A DNA stretch of 64,000 nucleotides from Trebonia sp963822615 (GTDB taxonomy: Bacteria > Actinomycetota > Actinomycetes > Streptosporangiales > Streptosporangiaceae), in NCBI GenBank assembly GCA_963822615.1, contig CAWGIM010000018.1, positions 1 through 64,000 of the forward strand. Reading direction: 5' to 3'. Position numbers and translations under genes: made by a program. Under the pieces are notes generated by a model that was given only the letters and a program-made list of their open reading frames with translations, made no database searches and was not told the origin of the DNA. This document shows positions 8,322-16,045 of the stretch, one piece after another. Positions within the stretch are counted from its first letter, which is position 1. Each line of letters begins with the position of its first letter.

Positions 8322-8834
8322 CTATGCGCCAGTGACGCCGTCGATCCGCTCGCGCAGCAGGTCGGCGTGACCGTTGTGCCGGGCGTACTCCTCGATCAGG
8401 TGGACGTAGATCCAGCGCAGGCTGACATCCTGCTGCGCGAAGCGGCCGGTGTCGGTCAAGGCGCGGTCGGCGCAGTTCTTGCGGGCGCAGTCGACCTCTG
8501 CCCGCCAGGTGGCGAGGGCGTCCCCCAGGGTGGCGTCCTGCGCTAGTTCGAAGCCGCCGTCGGGCCCGTCGGGGTCCGCTTGCGGGTCGTAGATGGGCGG
8601 AGCCTGTTCCCCTGCCAGCACCCGCCGGAACCAGTTCCGTTCCACCTCCGCCATGTGCTGGACAAGGCCAGTCAGCGTGAACGGAGACGGCCGCGCCGAC
8701 GGGGAGGCGGCCTGCTCGTCGTCCAGCCCAGTGCACTTCATGGCAAGGGTGGTGCGGTGAAACTCAAGCCAGCCTTCGAGCGTGGTGCGCTCGTCCGCGT
8801 TCAGCGGGGGTATCTGGCGGTCGATGTCGCTCAC
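8322..8834 (-). CDS. DinB-family (DUF664) protein
   Basis: A 170-residue four-helix-bundle protein with the DinB/DUF664 metal-site pattern: a His in the helix GLVQHMAEVERNWFRR, and HLIEEYARHNGHADLLRE near the C-terminus. These proteins bind a divalent metal; some use mycothiol or bacillithiol as cosubstrate, and the substrate of this one is unknown. The start codon is 7 bp downstream of the Rrf2-type regulator stop, so the two are very likely cotranscribed. That makes it a candidate member of the same redox-responsive unit. Confidence 0.85.
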   Translation of the reverse strand: MSDIDRQIPPLNADERTTLEGWLEFHRTTLAMKCTGLDDEQAASPSARPSPFTLTGLVQHMAEVERNWFRRVLAGEQAPPIYDPQADPDGPDGGFELAQDATLGDALATWRAEVDCARKNCADRALTDTGRFAQQDVSLRWIYVHLIEEYARHNGHADLLRERIDGVTGA

Positions 8835-8841
8835 CAGTTGA

Positions 8842-9333
8842 TTATCGCGTGAGCAGCCTGCGGGTCCGCTCCGGCAGCCCAGCAGGCAGCGACTGGACGA
8901 TGTCGGCGACGGTCACGGTGGACAGCGACTGCCGCCAGGCGGCCTCGGCTTCCGCCATCCGGACGGCGATGCCGCAGGCCGGCACGCACACGTTGGGCGG
9001 CACCGGGACCGCACCGCGGCCGCGCTGGCGGATCTCGTTGCAGGTGTAGAACGGCGCCGCGCCGTCTACTGCCTCGACGATCTCCAGCATGGTGACCTGC
9101 TCGGCCGGGCGGGCCAGCCGGAAACCGCCGCGCGGCCCGGTGGCCGCGCTGAGAATCCCGGCCCGGACGAGCGACTGAAGCTGCTTGACCAGGTACCCGG
9201 CCGGGATGTCGTAGTGCTCGGCCAGTTGCGCGGCCGACACCGCTTGCGCGGGCCGTCCTGCTTCGCCGGGTCCGAGCTGGGCCAGCGCGGTAACAGCGTG
9301 CAAGACCCACTCGGTGCTCTCCGGCAACTTCAT
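8842..9333 (-). CDS. Rrf2-family transcriptional regulator, RsrR-like
   Basis: A 163-residue protein. The N-terminal winged helix (residues 1-75) ends with the Rrf2 wing motif GPRGGFRLARP. Three cysteines (C98, C116, C120) lie in the cluster-binding loop. E8 and H12 match the positions of the unusual Glu and His cluster ligands described for the Streptomyces regulator RsrR, whose [2Fe-2S] state controls DNA binding. The divergent neighbour is an NmrA-like NAD(P)-binding protein, exactly the RsrR gene context. It probably represses itself, the downstream DinB gene and the divergent gene according to redox state. Confidence 0.85.
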   Translation of the reverse strand: MKLPESTEWVLHAVTALAQLGPGEAGRPAQAVSAAQLAEHYDIPAGYLVKQLQSLVRAGILSAATGPRGGFRLARPAEQVTMLEIVEAVDGAAPFYTCNEIRQRGRGAVPVPPNVCVPACGIAVRMAEAEAAWRQSLSTVTVADIVQSLPAGLPERTRRLLTR

Positions 9334-9394
9334 GCGCCAAGGCTAGCAGATATGTCTATTGAGGATATTAAAGCTCCATGATAGCTTCGCAGTC
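9334..9394. promoter_or_regulatory. divergent promoter/operator between Rrf2 regulator and NmrA-like gene
   Basis: The 61-bp space between the two divergent starts is AT-rich in its middle (9348-9371), with an imperfect dyad of ATAT-type arms (ATATGTCTATTGAGGATAT). This is the expected place for the Rrf2 operator. The exact half-sites cannot be fixed by eye. Confidence 0.4.
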
Positions 9395-10153
9395 ATGAAG
9401 ATCGCAGTCGCGGGATCCACGGGCCGCATCGGACGGCTCACCATCAAGGCACTCCAGGGCGCCGGGCACGAGGCCGTGCGCATCAGCCGCAGCGACGGCA
9501 CCGACCTGCTCACGGGCGATGGGCTCGACGCGGCGCTGGCCGGGGCGGACGCCGTCATCGATTGCCTCAACAACTCGTCACAGGACGAGGCGGAAGTAGT
9601 GCACTTCTTCGGCACGACGACGCGGAACCTGCTGGCGGCCGAGGCGCGGGCCGGCGTGGGCCACCACGTGCTGCTGTCCATCGTGGGGCTGGACCGCGGG
9701 ACCCGTTCGCCGCACTACGCGGGCAAGCGGGAACAGGAACGCCTGGTCACCGAGGGGCCCACACCGTGGTCGATCGTCCGGGTGACCCAGTTCCACGACT
9801 TCGCGGCCATGGTGACCGGGTGGCTGGAGCAGGACGGCGTGGCCAGTATCGCGCCGCTGCTGGTGCAGCCGATCGACCAGCTTGACGTGGCGGCCGTGCT
9901 CGCCGAGGTGGCGGCCGGGGCGCCGCTGCGGGACAAGATCGACGTGGCCGGGCCGCAGCCGCAGGACCTGGTGGACATGGCCCGCCGCTCCTATGCCGCC
10001 CGGGGACGGCCGATCACGCTGATCCCCACCTGGCACGCGGGGTTCGACCAGTCGATGGCGGGCGACGTGCTGCTTCCCGGCCAGGACGCGCGCCTTGCGC
10101 CCATCTCCTTCGAGGACTGGCTGGCGGCCGGGGCACCGGACAGCCGCGGCTAG
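9395..10153 (+). CDS. NmrA-like atypical SDR NAD(P)-binding protein
   Basis: A 252-residue protein beginning MKIAVAGSTGRIGRLTIKAL, the GxxGxxG nucleotide-binding turn of atypical short-chain dehydrogenase/NmrA proteins. The Tyr/Lys catalytic pair of classical SDRs is not obvious, so it may bind NAD(P)(H) as a sensor or act as a reductase. The ATG at 9395 begins right at the Rossmann strand; an earlier in-frame start at 9359 would add 12 non-family residues. It is divergent from the RsrR-like regulator, which probably controls it. Confidence 0.85.
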   Translation: MKIAVAGSTGRIGRLTIKALQGAGHEAVRISRSDGTDLLTGDGLDAALAGADAVIDCLNNSSQDEAEVVHFFGTTTRNLLAAEARAGVGHHVLLSIVGLDRGTRSPHYAGKREQERLVTEGPTPWSIVRVTQFHDFAAMVTGWLEQDGVASIAPLLVQPIDQLDVAAVLAEVAAGAPLRDKIDVAGPQPQDLVDMARRSYAARGRPITLIPTWHAGFDQSMAGDVLLPGQDARLAPISFEDWLAAGAPDSRG

Positions 10154-10156
10154 CTC

Positions 10157-10345
10157 TCAGGCGCCCTCGGCCGGCAACTCGGTCCCCAGCAGCGCGCCGT
10201 ATGCCTCGATGGCGAGGTCGATGTCCTTGGAGGCCATGTGGCCGACCAGGAAGGCCAGGCCTTCCCGGCTGAGGTCGCCCATCATGCACAGCAGCGCCAC
10301 CAGGCGCTCGGCGTACTCGGGGGCGATCCCCTCTGGGTGATTCAT
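10157..10345 (-). CDS. small hypothetical protein
   Basis: A 62-residue soluble protein (MNHPEGIAPEYAERL...), apparently all helical, that I do not recognise. It is convergent with the NmrA-like gene with a 3-bp gap. Codon use has the strong third-position G/C of the real genes around it. It may be a small conserved actinobacterial protein, and no function can be proposed. Confidence 0.55.
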   Translation of the reverse strand: MNHPEGIAPEYAERLVALLCMMGDLSREGLAFLVGHMASKDIDLAIEAYGALLGTELPAEGA

Positions 10346-10482
10346 GCGGTTACGTTACCTTTGTGCGCTTTGTCGCCGCAGGTCATCCGGAAATCCGCCG
10401 GTCATCGGGAAGTGGAGCCTGCGCGGGGCCGCCGCAAGGGGGGACGGCGGCCCCGCGCAGGAGCTTGCTGACCGCTGCCCGG

Positions 10483-11520
10483 TTACTGCTGGAAGTCCGG
10501 GTTGGCGGTGGTGATGTCGTAGCTGCTCCCCCAGTACCACTGGGTGGCGCTGGAGCCGGGCACGACGTGGTTGACGCCGGTGGGGTCGGCGATCCAGTAC
10601 CTGACCTTGGACTGCATCCACCCCGGGAGGGTCGCCACGTTGTCCTTGACCTGCTGCCACTCGGCCCGCATGGTGTAGACGACCGCGATCGAGTGGGGCT
10701 GCGAGGTCAGCCGCTGCTTCACCCACTGGGCCGCGGCCTGCGGGGTGGCGTCGCCCGGCTCGACGTCGAGGACGTTGGCGCCCGGGTCGGTGGCCTGGGT
10801 GTCGATCCACAGCACGGTGTGGTGGCCGGCGACCGTGTTCGGCTGGGTCGCGTAGGCGCCGGTGGCGTAGACGGCGGCCGCCTCGCCGGCCGGCAGCGAG
10901 CCCGGCTGCACCGAGTCGTAGATCAGGTAAGGCTTCGCCGCAGCGGCCTTCGCCGCGGCGGCCTTGGCCGCCGCCTCTTTCGCGGCGGATACCCGGGCGG
11001 CCGCTGACTTGGCCGCCGCCGCCTTAACCGCCGCCGCCTTGGCCGCGGCGGCCTGGGTGGTGGTCGCCGCGGCGGCGTGCTTGCCCACGTAGGGCTGCGC
11101 GGCGGGCGCCTTGGGGGCCGTCACCGTGGCGGCGTGCTTGCCCAGCGCCACCGCGGTGCTGTGCGAGGAGGTCGCGGCCGAGTGCAGCGCGTCCAGCTCG
11201 GTGGTGCCGCCTGCCGTCTTGCTGCCGGTGATCGGGGCGAACGCGAAGGCGCCGGACTGGCCGACGGCCACCTTCCCGTCGCCCTGCGCGACGTGGCCGA
11301 CGTTGTCGAGCGCCTGCGCCCAGGGGGCCGCGCCAACGGCGAAGCCCGCCGCGCCGAGCACGCCCGCGGTGGCGGCGGAGGCGGCCAGCGCGGTGACCCG
11401 GGTGTGGGCGCGGGCCTGGGCACGGGCCTGGGTGAGGGCCGCGGTTCCGGTGGAGCGGGCGAAAGAGTTCGCGGCCGTGTACGTGTTTGCTGCTACACGA
11501 GTGAGGGAAGTGGTGGACAT
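10483..11520 (-). CDS. secreted protein with Ala/Lys-rich linker and glycoside-hydrolase-like C-terminal domain
   Basis: Starting at ATG 11520 it has about 345 residues; a TTG at 11553 would add 11. A hydrophobic segment near residues 40-65 (LAASAATAGVLGAAGFAVGAA) suggests export. Residues 135-200 are an Ala-Lys-rich helical stretch with KAAA-type repeats, like wall-spanning linkers. The last 150 residues start at YLIYDSVQPGSLP and contain VLDVEPGDATPQAAAQWV and VRYWIADPTGVNHVVPG, a barrel-like pattern reminiscent of GH25-type lysozymes and common in actinomycetes. Enzymatic activity is unproven. The long 5' region may hold regulatory RNA. Confidence 0.7.
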   Translation of the reverse strand: MSTTSLTRVAANTYTAANSFARSTGTAALTQARAQARAHTRVTALAASAATAGVLGAAGFAVGAAPWAQALDNVGHVAQGDGKVAVGQSGAFAFAPITGSKTAGGTTELDALHSAATSSHSTAVALGKHAATVTAPKAPAAQPYVGKHAAAATTTQAAAAKAAAVKAAAAKSAAARVSAAKEAAAKAAAAKAAAAKPYLIYDSVQPGSLPAGEAAAVYATGAYATQPNTVAGHHTVLWIDTQATDPGANVLDVEPGDATPQAAAQWVKQRLTSQPHSIAVVYTMRAEWQQVKDNVATLPGWMQSKVRYWIADPTGVNHVVPGSSATQWYWGSSYDITTANPDFQQ

Positions 11521-12213
11521 GCGTGAACGAGCACGATGTGAATGGTGTTGCAAAACATTGCCCTTGGGGTGGCGCCTGTTACGTCGGGAGGCGCGCTGAT
11601 TTCACCCTCCACGCTGCCGGCCGGTGCGACGCACCGTAGCGACGGCAGGGGCATGGACGTTGCCGCGGGTCAAGGCGACGTGTTGCGGGGGAGCAACCAT
11701 CACACACCTGGGGTGCTTAACTACCGACGAGTAAACACCAGGCGATGGCAGCTCATACCAAGATTTGCCGAAAACACTCCGTGAGCAATGTCACGCAGAG
11801 TAAGCAAGGTTCGCCACCGCGAGCGGCATCCCCGTGCCCGCAAAGGTTCCGGGACCCGACCCCTCGGGAACGGTGCGCGAATCTTTTTCCGCCCGCTGGC
11901 CAGGGATGACCCAGGGAACAATACGCTCCGCACATAGAGCGTTACTGGTTGAAGATTACCGAGCACAGGCCGTGTTGGCAAGCTCACGCCTTAGGCAATG
12001 CGTTACCGACCGTGACAACGATGGCAAGCCGGCCGCGCGGGCACCGAGCCAAGCCGGGTCGGAAGGCGGCCCGGAGGTGGTAGCGCTCCGGCGGTGTTTG
12101 CGGTGCAATGGTAGGCGAAGCGCGACAAGCGGGCCGGGCCCGCTTCATGAAGCCACTCCATACCGAGCAAATCGTTCCGCAGCAGTAACGAGCAGCACTG
12201 GTAGGGCGTTCTC
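11521..12213. other. long divergent intergenic region with hairpins
   Basis: About 690 bp between two divergent secreted-protein genes with no convincing coding frame. At 11613-11649 a two-layer hairpin (CTGCCG...CGGCAG outside, CGGTGCGACGCACCG inside) lies in the leader of the leftward gene. The length and the secreted cell-wall product would fit a cis-regulatory RNA leader, but I could not match the c-di-AMP (ydaO) consensus here. Confidence 0.4.
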
Positions 12214-13662
12214 ATGCGTCTGGCGCACGCACGACCCGCGACCGCGGCCCTGGTGGCGGGGGGTGTCCTGGTAACCGCCGCATCCGGCGCGGGCCTCGCG
12301 GCAGCGGCTGGCCCCGCGGCGGCGGCGGGCTTCCGCCCGCTCGCCGACGAGTCTTGCCAGCCGGAACCGGCCGCCGTCCAGGCCGACCCGCCGGCATCGG
12401 CATCGGCATCGGCATCGGCATCGGCATCGGCATCGGCCAGCATCGCCAACAGCGACAGCGCCAGTCCTGCCGCCAGCGGTAGCGCCGCACCGTCAGACAG
12501 CGCCGCCCCTACAGACAGCGCCACGCCCTCCGGGAGCGCCACACAGGCCGCTATCCCCGCACCCGCCAGCAGCGCGGCCCCCGCCAGCAGCGCCGCCCCC
12601 GACGCCAGCGCCACTCCCGCCCCTACGGGTACCGGGCAGCCCGGTCTCTGCCTGGAGGTGGTCCGCGCGCGGCCTGCGAGCGCACCCGGCCAGCCAGCGC
12701 AGTGGAAGGTCACGGTGTGGGCCACCGGCGGCGTCGTTCCCGACGCCGCACTGACCTTGCGGGTAACTCCCGCCGGCGGCGGCACGGCGACGTTCCGCTA
12801 CGGCTGCGGCACCGGCGACGGCACCGCTTCCTGCGACCTCGGCGCGGTGGACCCGGCGGCCGCCCGGCAGCAGCTCCGGGTCACGCTCGCGCAGCCTGCG
12901 GGCACCGCGGGGGCCGGGACGGCCACGCTGACGGTCTCCGGCTGCGCGGGCCAGCGGGCGACGGCACCCGCGGCGCCGGGCGCCGTATCCGTGACGGTGC
13001 CGGCCAGCGCCCCGGCACCCGCGGTACCCGGCCAGGCGGCGGCCAGCCCGCCAACCTCCCCCGCACCGTCAGGAACGGCGCCGCCGAGCGAGCCGGCCGC
13101 CGCCCCGGCCGGGCTGGCCTCCCCGACCGGATCACCCGCTCCCACCCGATCGGCGGCCGGCCAGCAGTCTCCCGCCAGCCAGCAGCTCCCCGCCAGCCAG
13201 CAGCCTCCCCCGCCAGAGCCCCCGAGCAAGCGTCCCGCCAGCCAGCAGCCGCCCGCTAGCCGGAAGCCGCTACCGCCGTCGGCTGGCACCCTGCCCGGGC
13301 TCCCTGCCAGCGCCGCGGCCCTGCCAGCGTTGCCTGGACTCACGCCGACCAGTCCTGACCTCGCACCCGGCGGCAACGCGGCCAGCCTGTTCCCCACCCT
13401 GGACCCGCCGCCGCCCTCGGCCGGGTCAACCACCCCGACCGGGCCAGCCACGCCGCGCGGGAAGGCGGAACCGGCCGGGCCGACCGGGAAGGCGGGCACC
13501 CGGCAGGTCGCCAACTCCTCGGCGCTGCCCTCGGGTACCCAGGCCATCGGGACGCGGGTAGCCGGCCTGGCGGTGCTCGCCCTGGCGGTCGCGGCGGCGG
13601 TGACCCGCCTGCCGGCGCGCCGCCGGGCTAAGAAAGAGACCGACGGGGAGAGCGGCCGATAA
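12214..13662 (+). CDS. secreted Ala/Pro/Ser-rich surface protein with C-terminal anchor
   Basis: A 482-residue protein. The signal peptide MRLAHARPATAALVAGGVLVTAASGAGLAAAAG is followed by a Ser-Ala tract (about residues 60-80) encoded by seven GGCATC units, then a small beta-type domain with cysteines (about 145-255), then a long Pro/Ala/Ser/Gln linker with SQQ and ASQQ(P/L)P repeats. A transmembrane helix (about 447-465) and a basic tail (RLPARRRAKKE) end it. This is the layout of a wall-spanning surface protein. No LPxTG motif is present (nearest LPSGT), so anchoring is probably by the membrane helix. Confidence 0.75.
   Translation: MRLAHARPATAALVAGGVLVTAASGAGLAAAAGPAAAAGFRPLADESCQPEPAAVQADPPASASASASASASASASIANSDSASPAASGSAAPSDSAAPTDSATPSGSATQAAIPAPASSAAPASSAAPDASATPAPTGTGQPGLCLEVVRARPASAPGQPAQWKVTVWATGGVVPDAALTLRVTPAGGGTATFRYGCGTGDGTASCDLGAVDPAAARQQLRVTLAQPAGTAGAGTATLTVSGCAGQRATAPAAPGAVSVTVPASAPAPAVPGQAAASPPTSPAPSGTAPPSEPAAAPAGLASPTGSPAPTRSAAGQQSPASQQLPASQQPPPPEPPSKRPASQQPPASRKPLPPSAGTLPGLPASAAALPALPGLTPTSPDLAPGGNAASLFPTLDPPPPSAGSTTPTGPATPRGKAEPAGPTGKAGTRQVANSSALPSGTQAIGTRVAGLAVLALAVAAAVTRLPARRRAKKETDGESGR
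12393..12434 (+). repeat. hexanucleotide tandem repeat (GGCATC)7
   Basis: Seven perfect GGCATC units encode the alternating Ser-Ala tract of the surface protein. Six-base units change protein length without shifting the frame, so copy-number changes would lengthen or shorten the linker. Confidence 0.95.
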
Positions 13663-13747
13663 CCGCTCCGGCACCCGGGGGGTACCCGGATGCCAACGTG
13701 AGCGTCAGCCGGCCGGGCGGCTGCCCGGGCCGGCTTACGCCGGGCGC

Positions 13748-15661
13748 CTACTTGGCGAGGAGCTCCAGGTTGGGCCGCACGGTGTCCATCGTGGCGGCCA
13801 GCTTCGCGGTGGTCATCGTCGGTGATACCACGGTGCCGAAGGTGTCGTTGTCGAACCACACGCACATCGACGAGCTCTGATCGTTCTGGGTGATCGTGGT
13901 GCAGGCGGCCTGGCCGCCGAGCGACCCCGGCGATACGGCCTGGGCGCCCTTGTACGAGTGCTCGAAGTTGGCCACCGACGCGCTCGGGTCGGCGCCGGCC
14001 AGCTTTCCGCCGACGAACATGAAGATCTGGGCGCTGCTGCCGGCCGTGCCGCTGAGGCTGCCCTGCTGGTAGACGGCGGACACCACGTCGCTGGCCTGGC
14101 CGGAGCTGGCCTGGGCGATCTGCTGCGCCTGGTTGTCGACCTTCATCTGCTTTTCCAGGTTGGCCGACCTGGTGTAGCTGTCGACCGTCTGCGGCGCCAC
14201 GACCTGGTGGGCCGGGCCGCTCGGCCCGGAGAACGCGTACTTCATCAGCACGCCGCCGATCGCGCCGGCCGCGACGATCGCGATCGCGCCGAGCGCCATC
14301 CACTGCCGGCGGTCACCGCTGCGGCCGCGGCGGCGACCGCCCGCGCGCCTGGCGGTGGTGTCCTCGTCCTGCTCTGGCCGGTCGATGGTGCGGGTGAACG
14401 CGGCCGGCACCGGCTCGTCGGTCAGGTCAAGGTCGGCGAAGTGGTCCAGCGAGGTGTCCTCGGCCCAGCTGCGCGGCGAGCGGGCAGGCGGGGCGAGCAC
14501 CGCGGTGGCGTTCCCGGCCGCCCGGAGGCCGCCGCCCGGCGTGAGGGCGCGCAGGTTGTCCAGCCTGGTCTCGTCGAACACCGGCACGTCGAACCGGGTG
14601 TGGTCGGCCGGCTCGGTCAGGGCCTGCAGGTCGTAGCGGGTTTCCCGGTTCCGGGCGCTGCGGCTGGAAGAGTCGGCCGAGGGGAACTCGGAACGGGGGC
14701 GGCTGCCTCCGTCGAACGCGTCATTGCCGCCGTACCCGGCCGGGCCGCCATCGCGCTGTCCGTCGGCGCCGGGCTGCCAGCGGTTGTCCAGCCGGGTCTC
14801 GTCGAAGGCACCGCCGGGATACCCGCCCTGGTCGGTGTACCGCCGGTCGTCGTAGCGGGGGTCGTCGTAGGAGAGCCGGCCGTAGCTCGGCTCGTCGTAG
14901 CCGACTGCCTCGAAGTCGCTGGTGCCGATGATGCCCGACAGGTCGTAGCCGGGGCCGTTGATGCCCGGCATGGAGTAGTCGTTGTACGCGCCCGGGTCGT
15001 AGGCGGCCGGCTGGTACCGGGCCGGGCCGGGGTCGGCCGGGCCGGCGTTGCCGTGACCGGCGGCCGGGTAGCCGCCGGACGGCTGGTAGGCGTCGTCTTC
15101 GCCGTCGTAGCGCAGCGGCTGGTCATAGTCCCACGGCTGGCTGTAGAGGTCAGCCCCGCGGCCGGCGTCCGCGGGGGACGGCGGGTAGGCCATCTCGATC
15201 TCGCCGGGCCCGGCGTAGCTTGACCCGGAATAGCCTGCCTGCCCGTATCCGGGCTGCTCCCAGCCGGCCTGGGGATAGCCGGCCTGGGGGTAACCGGGCT
15301 GGCCGTAGTCCGCCGCGGTCGGGCTGGAGAGCGGGTAGCCGGGCTGACCCGGCTCGACGAAGCCGCGCACCGTCCTGGTGCCGGCGATGCCCGCGTCCTG
15401 CGCGGCTGGCCCCTGGTAACCCGGGTCGCTGTAACCGTCGTCGCCGTAGCCTGCCCCGTTAAACGCGGCGTAGGGGTGCGCGCCCTGGCTGGCGGCCGGG
15501 AGCTGCGGCGGCCGCTGGTCCGGGTAGCGGTGGTCTCCATTCCGGTAGTCCATTTCGGGAAAACCATTCGGCCACGAGATCTCCGGCCCGAACGGCACAT
15601 GACCCTGGTCGGAAGGGTGCATGCCCTGTCCGTCCCCGGAATGCGGCCATCCGCTCCTCAT
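13748..15661 (-). CDS. single-pass membrane protein with long Tyr/Gly/Pro-rich cytoplasmic region
   Basis: A 637-residue protein. Residues 1-445 are low-complexity, with GY(P/G)QAGY-type and DxxYDDRRY-type runs, no hydrophobic helix, and two copies of FDETRLDN (about residues 287 and 367). A basic stretch RRAGGRRRGRSGDRRQ precedes one membrane helix (about 452-475, WMALGAIAIVAAGAIGGVLM). The last 150 residues form a small extracytoplasmic domain with two Cys. An inside-out topology is predicted. The family is unknown to me. A good ribosome site (GAGGTGA) supports the ATG at 15661. Confidence 0.75.
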   Translation of the reverse strand: MRSGWPHSGDGQGMHPSDQGHVPFGPEISWPNGFPEMDYRNGDHRYPDQRPPQLPAASQGAHPYAAFNGAGYGDDGYSDPGYQGPAAQDAGIAGTRTVRGFVEPGQPGYPLSSPTAADYGQPGYPQAGYPQAGWEQPGYGQAGYSGSSYAGPGEIEMAYPPSPADAGRGADLYSQPWDYDQPLRYDGEDDAYQPSGGYPAAGHGNAGPADPGPARYQPAAYDPGAYNDYSMPGINGPGYDLSGIIGTSDFEAVGYDEPSYGRLSYDDPRYDDRRYTDQGGYPGGAFDETRLDNRWQPGADGQRDGGPAGYGGNDAFDGGSRPRSEFPSADSSSRSARNRETRYDLQALTEPADHTRFDVPVFDETRLDNLRALTPGGGLRAAGNATAVLAPPARSPRSWAEDTSLDHFADLDLTDEPVPAAFTRTIDRPEQDEDTTARRAGGRRRGRSGDRRQWMALGAIAIVAAGAIGGVLMKYAFSGPSGPAHQVVAPQTVDSYTRSANLEKQMKVDNQAQQIAQASSGQASDVVSAVYQQGSLSGTAGSSAQIFMFVGGKLAGADPSASVANFEHSYKGAQAVSPGSLGGQAACTTITQNDQSSSMCVWFDNDTFGTVVSPTMTTAKLAATMDTVRPNLELLAK

Positions 15662-15980
15662 ATGGCGGTCACCTCGTGTTGTCTGTGGTACCTGCGGTTC
15701 GGCAAGGTCACAACATCATCTCGGCACAAACGCATCTTCGCTACCTGAACGGGCATTTCGGCTGGCCAAATGGGTAAACATCTCGGCAAAACAACTCACT
15801 ACCGGACATTTCTCCGGCCAGGGCGACCCATCTGGCACCCAACGTAGCGCGTCAGGCAGCCCCGCGAGGGGAACTCTGCGGCGACCCGCCGTGCACAATT
15901 AACCGCAAAAGGCGCGTAACTGCCCTTCCAGCCGCCCGCCGGCAACGTAATCCGCCATCCCCGAACAGCCTTCGGCCGCA

Positions 15981-16026
15981 TGGTTGCGGCAACCAGGCGG
16001 CCCTGGGCGGCTGGTTGCGGCAACCA
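15981..16026. repeat. two identical 15-bp palindromes 31 bp apart
   Basis: TGGTTGCGGCAACCA occurs at 15981-15995 and again at 16012-16026. Each is a perfect dyad (TGGTTGC-G-GCAACCA), and the start-to-start distance of 31 bp is close to three helical turns. The pair lies just after the proS stop codon and about 320 bp upstream of the leftward membrane-protein gene. It could be a double operator (GTTGC...GCAAC is MarR-like) or two tandem hairpins ending proS transcription. The rest of 15662-16045 shows no gene. Confidence 0.6.
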
Positions 16027-16045
16027 CGCGGGCTGGCTCCCGGGG

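Noticed and set aside
11521..12213. c-di-AMP (ydaO) riboswitch for the secreted hydrolase-like gene
   Set aside because: The GACAGC-TAACC core was not found on the minus strand. Only generic hairpins are seen.
12393..12434. Possible CRISPR-like array
   Set aside because: The repeat unit is 6 bp with no spacers; it is a coding microsatellite.
13958..15223. 421-codon plus-strand frame opposite the Tyr-rich membrane protein
   Set aside because: Val/Gly/Arg-rich shadow of the minus-strand repeats, with no start signal.
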